Assembly: GCA_944989445.1 (NCBI GenBank)
Contig: CALYLW010000014.1
Coordinates: forward strand, 2,330,978-2,394,977
DNA length: 64,000 bases
DNA from: Ampullaceana balthica
Taxonomy: Eukaryota; Mollusca; Gastropoda; Lymnaeidae
Direction: 5' to 3'
The translations under genes were made by a program, and so were the position numbers. This document shows positions 32,032-43,800 of this stretch, piece after piece (within the stretch, counting starts at the first letter, position 1; each line of letters opens with the position of its first letter). The notes under the pieces were generated by a model, which saw only the letters and a list, made by a program, of their open reading frames with translations, was not told the DNA's origin and did not search any database.

Positions 32032-32163
32032 TGTAATAATGGTAAATAACTCTTAATGCATTAGTGTATGATATCATGATTGTATGAGTTGTTGTTCTTG
32101 ATTAATAAAGACCGGAAGTTGATTATGAGACGATCATGGCCGGAGTCTGTTTAAATCATTACA
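32032..32163 (+). repeat. 3' LTR of the gypsy element, 132 bp
   Basis: Starts TGTAATAATGG and ends AATCATTACA (TG...CA with a short inverted repeat). It directly follows a polypurine tract GAGAAAAGGAGGAA (32018-32031) and contains AATAAAG at about 32103, a likely polyadenylation signal. It is followed by the ACAGT target duplication. Confidence 0.8.
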
Positions 32164-32540
32164 ACAGTAGACGAGATAGGTTTTCATACACATCTAAAAA
32201 AAAACCTTTAAAATAAACAAAAATACTGGTCCAGATGCATTTCCTGCAATGTTATTAAAAGAACTAAGCAGCGATATATATAAAAAAATAACATCATCAT
32301 CGCGAACCTTCCGTCTGGTAATAATCATTTTGATAGTTATTTCTTAATAATTTCTGGAATTTCCTAAAAAGATAACGCAAAACACCTTTCAGCACTTCAT
32401 TACTCTATCAACATTTAATTTAAAACTCTAATAAAATCCAAGAGAAAACATAAACAACTAATAAGCTTAGGAAATAATAATAAAAAATAAAGAGCACGAG
32501 AATAAATCAAGGATCTAATATAAATTCAAATGAGCCAAAG

Positions 32541-35500
32541 ATGACATTATTCAAGCCAGAAACTCCACCTTGGAGCGATCTGCCGGAAACGGTTGTGATC
32601 AAAATATTCCAGTGTCTTGGAGATAGGGATCGAGTCTCAATTGCCATGGTAAAATTTTTGTTTTGATATTTAAATAACAGCAATGCCCATGGTTATTAAC
32701 AGTGGCGTCACTAGGGTGTGTGAGGAGTGCGGACCACACTGGTTGATGTTAAGTCTCTATGTTTAGGTGGATTGTACCTTGCTCTCCGCTACACACAACC
32801 TACACAAGAGATGACACAAGTCTGTGTAACGATGCAATGTTTATTCTACTATAAACAACTGTACAACTGGCTGTCTTGCCTTGACATAAAATACATCTAT
32901 ATATAACGGGCTGTATGCTCAAGCATGCCCTCGGTCCGACCCGACCGCTTCTGGGCGACGTTAAACTCAACTCTGTTTTACTGCAACCCTGCAGCTCCCC
33001 GGTCAACCCTGACCGGTCTGACCGCACAACACTGTGCGAACTACACAGCTTTCTGCAACTCTCTGCCCTCGTCTCGACTACTCTCTTATATACCCTCCAA
33101 CTGGTCTCAACTGACCCTGGCGTGTCCTCTGGTCATGTCCCTGACATGTCCCGTGTGACCAGAAGTTCACTCAGACATCACTAGACATTATTCCCGTGAT
33201 AGGAGTTCATACCCGTCAACAACGCCTTGACCCGACTCCAACACTGGCTCACAACAATCTCACAACAATCTCACAACAATCATTCGCAGTGATTGTCATA
33301 CCCTGACAGTTGACACCATCACAAGGGGGGGGGCACCAAAATGTAAATATTTGTATGTTTCCTTTATTTGGCAACGGGAGCAATGTTCCCTTTAAGGTGA
33401 CATCTGACCGACGCCGCGCAGCAGTTTAGAATTATCACGCAGCAAATCTTGTAAAATAATGCACACAAAAAATGAATGCTGCGTAACTTTGCACACGACT
33501 TTTTTCACTTTGCACATGGACCAACGAAGCTTAGAGGGAACATTGACCGGGAGACTGGAAGACGGAAGGTCTAAGGGGTAAGTAGTGAAGGGGGGACACA
33601 ATGAGCTACCACACTTGGTGACACCAACCCTCGTGACGTCTCTGGTTAATATATGTCCATTAGGACATAGTTGTTGTTTTTTTAAAGACTTTCAAAGTCT
33701 CATCCATTTGTCTTTTTATTTCGTTAAAGGAAAATAACATCTGCCCTCCTAAACAATTGCTTTTGTTTCTTTAACTTTGGACAGGTGACAAGGAAATGGC
33801 ACCAAGTGTTTTGTTCTCCACGTCTGTGGAGGACTAGGAAAATTGAATTCATCGAAATAATGGTATCAGACAATAAACAATCTTTCATGTTAACTGAAGT
33901 TAAAGTATTTAAACTTGATGACATTTTAACCCCAGTGCATGTAACCTTTCAAAAGTTTACATTTCACCTTACTTCCGCCCTCACCTCCATATTAAAGCCA
34001 ATTCCTTAACACCATGAAAATATGTTATAATGTTAACAATTATTCTTAGTAACCATTGCCCTTACTTATACATTCATAACGTTTTGTTCTAATGTTTCCT
34101 ACCATTGCCTCAACACCATGACAGTTCTGTCTAATGTATCCATCCCTTTATTTAAAAACATTGTTTTGACACCAATCTTAACATGATCTTATTTTTCTAT
34201 CGTTTTTTTATTTAAACAATCACTTGGCTCACATAATGACACATATACTAATGTTTCTGGCTTCTTAACTATAAAGACTTATCATTACCACAGTGGCGTA
34301 GCTAGAACTTTTGCCGCCCGGGGCGGTCTCCAATTTGCCGTCCTTTTTAGGAGCGTACATAAATGACGTCACGCACCTGAGGGAGGGGAGTCATACATTT
34401 GTGACGATGAGTGACGAGGGGGGTGTGTTTAAGAAATCTGACGTCACGTCAAAACGCACAACTTTAAATAAAATTTCCACTTAAATATTTGATTACTGAC
34501 AGTTTATTTAATGACGTTTACGTAAAACGCGTATTACGATATTAGAGCGCAGCCTTACACTAAAAACATACTTAAATGACAAAAATTTGATTTGAAACAT
34601 TCTCATTTTCAAATAGGAATTACGGATTTTAAGGCGGGGGTGTCAAAGCTTTGTGACGTCATATTGAAGAAGGGGTCTAAGTTTTTGTGACGACTATGAC
34701 GAGGGGGGGTGAAAATTCAGTCAAAATCGTGCGTCAATTTATGGACGGTGACTTAGTCGATTATATGATGGTTTTATAAATTAATCAACATGAATAAATA
34801 ATTGTAATTGAAACGAAGTAAAGGTGGGGAAAATGTTTACCATTGTATGCCATATTTATGTTAGCTTTAATAAAAAGAGGCCGCATAAAATGATATACCC
34901 ATAAATAAACATTTATAAAAATGCATGATACTTATTTTTAAAGGACACAAGAAAGTTACTGAGTTTGCAGCCCCACTTCAAAAGAAAAATGGAGGTTGTC
35001 GGAAATGGTTGTACTTTTCAAATGCCCGCAAATGCCGCCCCTAAATGTGTGCCGCCGGGGCGGACCATCTCCTCCACCCCCTCTCCCCAGCTACGCCACT
35101 GCATTTCCAACAATCGTTTTCCATGATATTGTAAAAATGACAAATGAAATCTATTTCTAAAAAGGGAAATGTGCCATCAAATATATGGAAAGATTCGGGA
35201 AATATCTGAAAGATGTAGAAATATATATTCGACGGTATTCCACAAATGAATTTAGCCATGAATTCAATAGTCTTTCAAAAGCTTTGGATAAAGCCTCCCT
35301 GAAAAGAATCGCATTCAAATTTTTGGAGACATTGATCCCAAATGACGAGGAGCAAATTGTCAGAATTATTAAAAACCAAAAATCATTGGAGGTAAGAAAT
35401 GCGCCGCTGAAATGTGCCGATAAGAAACCGGCGATGAACATCATCATTGATAAATATAGGAAAGTTAGTTATCATTCACTTTGTAATTGTTGTCGGTTTT

Positions 35501-38500
35501 TCAATCGTCTATTTTGCTTGTCCACCTAAAGGGAAAATTATGTCTATTATGAAAAAAATAATATTTTTTTAGGTCTGGTACTGATTAAATTTTTTCGATC
35601 AATCGGGAAAAATTTAATCGATTAATCGAATACTTTCGTTTAATTATATTTTTATAACGCATATATAGATCCCGTTAAGATTGCGATTAATTATTTTCAC
35701 GAAATCGGTTAAGTCACGGTAATTCTATGACTCCAAAATTGTGTAACCTTACACAGCAAATTTGTTCTGCAATGCAAGAAATAAGGAAGAAAACCCTTTT
35801 TGTTTACGTAAGCACGTCTAAATAAATCATAAATAATAATAATGAAGAAATATTAATAAAACCAGGGAAATGTTTGTAAGTAATAAAAAATAAAAATTAT
35901 TAATAAATTAGTGAAAAAAATATTAGAAATATTTTCTAATTTTAATTAATTGGAATCGATTAATTTTAGCGATTAATCGATTAATTAATCGTTAATTTCC
36001 ACTATGAGTATGATAGTATGTGACTTTGTTAACGCTCTGAACAAAATTTTATGAAGTGCATCTTGTATTTATTTGTTGAATTTAGTACTAAAATTTAATT
36101 TTTCTTGGTTAAGATTAGGGGCCGTCCATAAATGAAGTCAAGCACCTAAAAAAATAGGGTGTAAGGAATTAGGGGTGGGGGGGGCCACACATTTATGTCA
36201 AAGTGTGATGAGGGGGGGGGAGGTTTAAGAAATGTGACGTCACATAAAACAACGGGAAACTTTAAATAAACGGCCCTCTTAAATATTTGCTTTTTATTTA
36301 TTTTTTACAATTTATTTAACGACGTTTTAAAATGCTTCATGAGTGTAATAATAATAATAATAAATAATAAATTGATTATTTATATAGCGCTGTATCCCAG
36401 TAAGGAACTGGGCTCACAGCGCTTTACATGAAAGAAATAACATACCTATAAGTATTAACTTAACTTTCATATCACAACAAACAAACAAAATTACAGTACA
36501 TTATACATAAGCTACGTTAATCATTTACAAGAAATGGTGTTTCATCAATTTTGAAAATAAATTTTGAAAAGATGTGTCTTAAGTGCAGTCTTGAAAGACT
36601 TGGTTGTTTGAATACCACGTATGTGTAATGGAAGAGAATTCCATTTTTTGGCTGCACAAAAAGAGAACGACCTTTCACCAAATGTTTTGGTGCGTGTTGT
36701 TGGAACAGAGAGAACGCGTGTGTCTGCAGAAGATCGTAGCTGGCGAGTGGGTGAGTAGACCGACAAAAGTTCAGTAAGATACGATGGGCATGAGTCCGAA
36801 AAGAAGTTGTGACAGAGAACAGCCAGTTTGTAATCAATACGGGCTTGTATAGGCAGCCAATGAAGTGAGCGAAGAAGTGGAGTAACATGGTCATGTTTTT
36901 TTGACTTGAGCACCAGTCTGGCAGCTGAATTTTGAACTTTCTGTATTCTTTCAATGCATTGTTTTGGCGCACCTGACAGAAGAGAATTGCAGTAATCCAT
37001 ACGAGCCAGTACAAGAGCACAGACTAGAGTTTTTGTGGCACTAACTGATAAGTAATGACGGATTGAGCTGATCTGACGAATGGCAGTGTAGGCAGAGCGA
37101 CAGATGTGGTTGATGAAGTTGTTAATAGACATGTTGTCAGAAATAATGTAGCCAAGATTCCTAGTCGATGTTGTGAACAGAATATCCGAACTGGCTACGT
37201 GAATTGACTTCGGAAGAGACAAAGTACTGCGTGATTTATTGTTGCAAAATAGAAGTGCTTCAGTCTTGTCATCATTCAGCTTGAGTTTGCTTAACGTCAT
37301 CCAAGACTTTACTTCACCAATGCACTCCTGCAACAATTGGACAGCGGAGTCCATATTAGAGGGATCAGTGTGAGTATATAGTTGAGTATCATCTGCAAAT
37401 GATTGGCTTTTAACTGAATGCTTTTCGAGCAGTAGAAATAGTGGTCTTGTATACAGTACAAAAAGTACCGGACCCAAAACAGAGCCCTGAGGCACACCAT
37501 AAAGCAAGTCAGCTTTGTGAGAGATACAGCCATCTACTGATACTACCTGTGATCTGTTAGATAAGTATGATTGAAACCAAGCCAGAACTGAGCCAGAAAT
37601 TCCAAAATAATTTTGCAGGGTTTTCAGCAGTATTTGATGGTCGACAGTGTCAAAGGCTGCACTAAGATCTAAGAGGACCAATATAGAAATTTTCCCACTG
37701 TCCAGTGCGAGCAGGAGGTCATTTGTTACCTTCAACAGAGTGGTCTCTGTGCTGTGATAAGGTCTATAGGCCGACTGATTAGGACTTAGAAGAGTGTGGT
37801 CATTTAGATAAGAAAAAAGTTGTTTTAAGACTAGTTTTTCAATGACTTTCGACAAAAATGAAATATTAGACACAGGTCGATAGTTGTTTAAATTGTTTTG
37901 GTCTAACCCTTTTTTTTTCAGCAAGGGTTTTATAATAGCAGATTTACATAATGAAGGAAAGGTGCCAGATTTTAGACTTTCATTAACTATATTAGTTACT
38001 GTTGGGAGTAAGAGATCTAATGACTCAACCAATAGTGGAGTGGGGATGGGATCAAGAGGGCAGGACGTTGGCTTAGATTTTAGAATAATACTTTTGACCT
38101 CATTTTCCGTAACAGGCTGGAACATGTCAAAGCCTGACCTCACAGCAAAAGAAGGAGATAAATCATGTGGTGGCAACAACGTTCCATCAAGTTCATCACG
38201 AATTTTAGCAATTTTGTTGATAAAAAAGTTACAAAATATATCTGGTTGCTGATGCAGGGGATACACAGAGGGAAGAACCATAGCTTTACCACTCCCTCTG
38301 AGGTTATTGCATACGTTAAATAGCTGCCTACTAGTACTACTTGTGATTATTTTATTATTAAAATATGATGTTTTTGCTTGATGTACAATATTAGTAACAC
38401 ATCGCTTGGCAGCGGAATAAATTTGCTTATTGACGACAAGTCTCGACTTCAACCAAGTCTTTTCTGCTATACGTCGAGCTTTCTTGGCGCGTCGAAGTTC

Positions 38501-40798
38501 TTCCCTTATTGTTGAATACCACGGAGCTGATCGTGTTGACTTGACATTGTGGCGGGTGACAGGGGCATGTAAGTCCAGCACAGAGAGTAGTGTACTATTC
38601 AGTTTATCCAAAGTGGGGCACAGGTCAGGGGACACGGCCACACTTAGATCTTGCCGGAATTGTGTAACGATGCTAGAGTGCAGGCTTTTACTAAATGCAT
38701 AATTAAATTACAATAAAGTGACTTAAAACTGGCTCATTTTCAAAAAGAAAATACGGCTTTAATGGAATGGGGAGGGCAAAGCCTTTTTGACGTCATATTT
38801 GAAAAGGCTTTTTGTGATGACTTGTGACAAGGGGGAGGGAAATTATTCAAAGCGTGTGACGTCATTTATGGACAGCCCCTTAGATATTTTTTCTTGGAAC
38901 TTAGACGTAGTTCAAATATTTTTTAAATTTTTTTTTAGGAATTCGATGCGTTTCGCTCTGGCTTTGATCACCAAAGTACCCAAAGATTATTAAAATGCTT
39001 AGCCGAGAACTGTGCAAGAACCCTCAAGCGTATTCATTTACCTTGCATGGAACAAGATGCTACCTTACACACACGTGGATCCGTGATCACGGAGTTAAAG
39101 GTGACTGTAGATTAGTCATTTTTTCTGTCATGCGTATTTTTTAGGAATTGCAGATAACAATAAGATTGGCTTTTCAGATAGCTGTAGATAAATTGTAATT
39201 TTATCACACTAAGGCTATTTTAATTTTAACAATATCAAACGACAAGAATAATTTGCTTATTTTAGAAATGCACCATTGGCATTTATTTATAAAATTATCT
39301 GTCTTGTGTGTCAGATGATATGAAAAAAAAGCCTTTAAAGAATAACATATACAGGGTGACACACAAAACGGGAATCTAAACAACATATTTCAAGAATGCA
39401 TTCGTATATGATAACGGCATCTGGAAAACGTATTTTTTAAAAAAAAGATAAATTTCATTAAAATTTCTTACGTGGCATAATGCAAGGTTTTAGTTACTAC
39501 GAAATAAATTTGTGTTTTTTTATTTTGTTGTTTTTTTTCATTTGATTCTTCTAAAAAAATAACTTTTTGTTACATATTTCTTGGTTTTATTTGATTGTTT
39601 TAAAGTTTTTTTGTGTGGTCACCCTGCAGTTACTAATTGTGAAGTCTCAAATGTGCACAATTCAAATCATCCTCTTTAGTATTCTTCACAAAGGTTTTGG
39701 AATCCCCCTTACATTTATAGGAACCATAATGAGCAAATGCATTACTTTTAGATAATGAGATTTAGAATGTCTGCCTTCTCGAAGTGATTAAAGTAATTTA
39801 TTTTACAATAACTCTTTCAGCGATTCACCAACATCTCAACGCTGAGACTAGATGTGATATTTCTTTCGGATGAACTTTTTACATTCTGGAGCCGGGAATG
39901 TCCATCTCTTACACTCATCGAAATATGGATTACGACTCGGAGTATGATGATGCTGATTTTTTTCCTTAAAATTTCTATACATTTATAATGTGTCTTATGA
40001 AATCAATTTCATTTGAAAAGGTTTTAAAATATTAATGCAATTGTATGTTATTGGAACGATATTTAGTGTCTATTTACTAGTGACATTTTCGTAATATAGA
40101 TTCTAATAGATTCCGGCTTTTCTCAAAGTCACAGTGTGCATGTTCATTATTTGGGAGGGAAATGAAAATATTTAGACAATTGGAAAATGACATTTGTAGT
40201 TGTAAGGGGAGTGGCAGCGCGCTCGACTGGCGTTCCTATGGTCACGGGTTCGAATCCATGTGCAGGCAAGGATTTGTTCCCGGGGCCTAGTGCGTCCTTG
40301 AGTCACCCAGCTCTGAATGTGTACCTAACACTAGTTAGGCGGCTGGGTAATGCGTGGAACCCTCATAGCCGTGACCTGTGAATGCTGCATCATTTGCCAA
40401 CAGATCACCTGTCATGGTCTAGAAGTTTAAGAATTCACATATTAACAAGGCATTTTTTTATATTACAAAAGTAAATTATTCAGGAAGTCTGGTAAGCAAC
40501 AATGCCTGGCAGCAATTGGTCAAGACCCACTCAGATCTAGTAGCGGACATCTATGGCATTGAAGGCGAGAGAGAATCAAAGCTCAGTCTTGACGTCTTGT
40601 CGCCAGCGGTGCCACTGTCAACTTTTTCTTGGGACACTTATCTCCGTTTTAGAACTGAGCTGGAGGTAGGAATAACTCTAGAAACGAACTCCATTTTTTT
40701 TAAATTTTACTAACCTAGTTGTTTGTTTAAATATGGAATGTAGTGAGTATCCCTAAGAGGTGAATAAATTCAAACACGTTTTTTTATTATTATTATTA

Positions 40799-40862
<64 letters not shown>

Positions 40863-43800
40863 CATTATTATTATTATTACTATTATATAGTATGCTTTAG
40901 TTTGAAAAGAACTTCCAACGAGTTCAAACAAACGGAAGTATAAGGTACGGAGTTGTTAATTTAAAGGCAGTGTTTGTTCATTTGATATGAGGAAAACTTT
41001 TTTTTTAAAAAGACATTTGAAAAATATTTATACATGCACCTTACCAAGTTTTGCATAATCTTATAGAATTTGCATTAATCTTTTAAATCCTTTATATTAA
41101 CTCGTGGTGTGTTTTTGGTTGATTGTTTGCTTGCTTGTCGAAAAGACTTTAGATCAATTTTTAACCCACTTCCTCGTAAGCTAGCGAGCTAAAATTTTGC
41201 AGGCAGACTTGTGCCGATAATAAAAATGAATTATCAAAATTTCAGATCGATCGCTTGTACTGTTATTAAATTGTTGAATTTTTAGTTTATTTTATTTATT
41301 CCTATGTATCATGTAAATTTTTGAGTTAGAGTGTCGTGGTGCGTATTTTATTGAACAACCTTTCTGTCGCGCAATAAGGTGAGTATTGTATTGACAACAC
41401 TTTTTATAAACATATTCCTGATCTTTGCGCATTATATTAAACATGTTTTACGAAACATAACTACAATTTTGTATTTTTAGATGGTCTTGCGCTGCGTATT
41501 ATAATGAACATTATTTTAGTTACGTCTCGTACATAAAGGATTTATAGTCAAAAACTTGTTTTTTTACGTTTTTTTATATTATCTACTTATTTCGCGACTT
41601 TTCAACCTATTATAATCGACTGTGTTGTCATGATCAATTGACGTCAACGAAAGGTTCTTCGCGTGTTTGTTACATTTAAAAACTCATTTGTGCAGTTAAA
41701 AAGCACTTCTCTATAAAAATGTCATTCGCCTGTTGAAGAAATGGTATTGGGGTTTATTCAATATAAAAACTCTAATTTTACCTTTTTTTTTCTTCTAATG
41801 TACGCGTTAGTTTAAGGTAGTAAAGCAGTCCAAGGGTCTAGTTAGCATTTTGAATTAATATCCACTTGTTGAATCTTTTAACTTGACTTTCCACTTGAAT
41901 TCTCCGAAAAAATAGATTTGAAAATCCATGCATTTGCATTATTACCTAATATAGAGAAGAAAAAAACTCTTAAAATGATCAGTAGTTCACCAAAGAAAAC
42001 ATCTGCAATCAATTAAACCCGATGACCCATGGAGATGAAACTTAATAAATCTACAACCCAACCTATCTAAAAAAAATCGTACTGGTCATGCGTCATTTGG
42101 CCAACACTGTCTAAAACTCATCACGCGACTGACCCCTACGTGTTAAATTGGTGTTTGAATTTTTGACCTGCTGAAGAGTGAACATCTGATCCCCTTTGAA
42201 AAAAACTGTCTCGTGATATCTCATATTATCTTCTAAACGATTTAATAAGCAACCTATATCATTAAAAATATTACATATAAAAATATATTTATAAATGAAT
42301 AACATTCCGTCCTTGCAGCCAACACATTTTTTCGACGGAGATAATTAATATTTACTAGGGCTGTGGAAATTAACGATTAATGTATCGATTAATCGTGAAA
42401 AATTTTAATTGATTAAAACAATTTGATCGTTTAAAAATCGATAAAATTTAAGAAAAAATTTATATTATTTTTTTCCTCCAATTTATCAATTATTTTATAT
42501 TTGTGTAAGTTACAAATAATACTTTTAACACGTATTATTATTATTTATTTAGACGTGCATACGTAAACAAAAATGTTTTTCTTCATTTTTTCTTGCATAT
42601 CAGAACGAATTTGTCGTGTCACAAAATTTGCGAGCCCTGGAATTACCGTGACTTAACCGATTGCGTGAAATAATGAATCGTGACTTGACGTGATCTATAT
42701 ATGCGTTATATAAAATATAATTAATCGATAATCGATTAATTTTTCCAGATGAATCTAAAAAAAATTGCATCAGTACCAGCCCTAATTTTACTAATACAAT
42801 TTTCATAGGCCTGCTAAAATATTTTGTCTTCTCTTTAGCTGACCAACTTCCTTCACCGTATTGCAAACTACCATAAAACTCTAAGGAGTCTGTATTTACA
42901 ATTTATTGTGGATTTTGAGGATCTGAATCAGGCTTCAGTGATGAATATACTGTCACAGTGCAGTAACCTGTAAGTTAATTTTTTTCTCTTTATTTTACAG
43001 ACCCAATCCTTAACCCAACTTAAGTGGATAATAATAGCAATGTTCCCTTTAAGCAACGCGGCTGCGCAGATATTTGACCGACGCCACGCAGGACTTTAGA
43101 ATCACCGCGCAGCAAAATTTGTAAAATATTGCACAAAAAATGGACGTTGTGCAACTTTGCACACGATTTTTTTTAAAAACTTTGCACACGGACCAAGGAA
43201 GTTTAGACTTAGAGAGAACGTTCCATAGTGGGCAAACGATTTCTCTCAATGGACAGAATAAGCTTTATATATATACTAGCAGACCCGTCGTGCGTTGCAA
43301 CGATCTCTTTAAAAATGAATAAATTGAAAGAAACCAAAGATTGGTATGTTTTAAAAGAATTATGCCATAAACCTTCGGGGAAGTGAGAAAAAAAAGTCCA
43401 AGTTTAATAGCAAACTGTTACATAAATTAATAATTAAAACTTACAAAAGGAAAAACGATATTAAGAGGCCCAGCCAAAAAATGAGTGATAATTTAATTTT
43501 TTTATTGCCATTGTACTCAAGCTAAATTTCTCAATATCGTGTAAAATTGAATGGGGAATTAAATTGTTACCGTGCAGTAAAAATGACATTTGGGGCCCCC
43601 AGCTCCGAGGGAATGGACATTAGGAGTTCAGTGCCCTATAGTAATATATTATAGGTTCTTAACTTTTTATATACTAACTTTAGTCAAAATCCATTTATTT
43701 TCTCATTATCTAACGCTTAAACTAATTTTAATATAGCTAATATAGTGAATAAAACTACATAAAGGGGCCCCGGGCTTTTTCGCTGCGAGATGTCAATTTC

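Larger units (their letters stand above)
27641..32163 (+). mobile_element. Ty3/gypsy LTR element, degenerate, no 5' LTR
   Basis: Flanked by ACAGT on both sides (27636-27640 and 32164-32168), a 5-bp target duplication in the decayed LINE. Order: gag with minisatellite, protease, RT-RNase H, partial integrase, about 700 bp non-coding (31315-32016), polypurine tract, 3' LTR. The sequence right after the left ACAGT (CGAACCTGTGAAATC) is not the LTR, so the 5' LTR is absent although the target duplication remains. Confidence 0.85.
27095..32460 (+). mobile_element. Decayed, internally deleted LINE before gene C (split by gypsy)
   Basis: Two pieces: 27095-27640, equivalent to the linker region of the LINE at 14709, and 32164-32460, which goes from the RT start to the LINE 3' end with the RT core missing. 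Many stops in all frames. The gypsy element lies between, in ACAGT. The right end comes about 80 bp before the start codon of gene C. Confidence 0.75.
32701..33650. mobile_element. MITE (AGTGGCGTCACTAGGG ends), gene C copy, with nested insertions
   Basis: Orthologous to the intron 1 element in genes B and D. It is split by a solo LTR (32747-33308) and a hAT MITE (33381-33545). Confidence 0.75.
36118..38879. mobile_element. PIF-like MITE split by an L2-like LINE
   Basis: Starts GGGGCCGTCCATAAATGAAG and ends ATTTATGGACAGCCCC, flanked by TTA on both sides. The gene D copy (54811-55264) is at the same place, so it predates the C/D duplication. The LINE at 36349-38661 is unique to gene C. Confidence 0.8.

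Noticed and set aside
36517..37020. 167-residue minus-strand frame
   Set aside because: Overlaps the L2 reverse transcriptase in another frame without its own motif.
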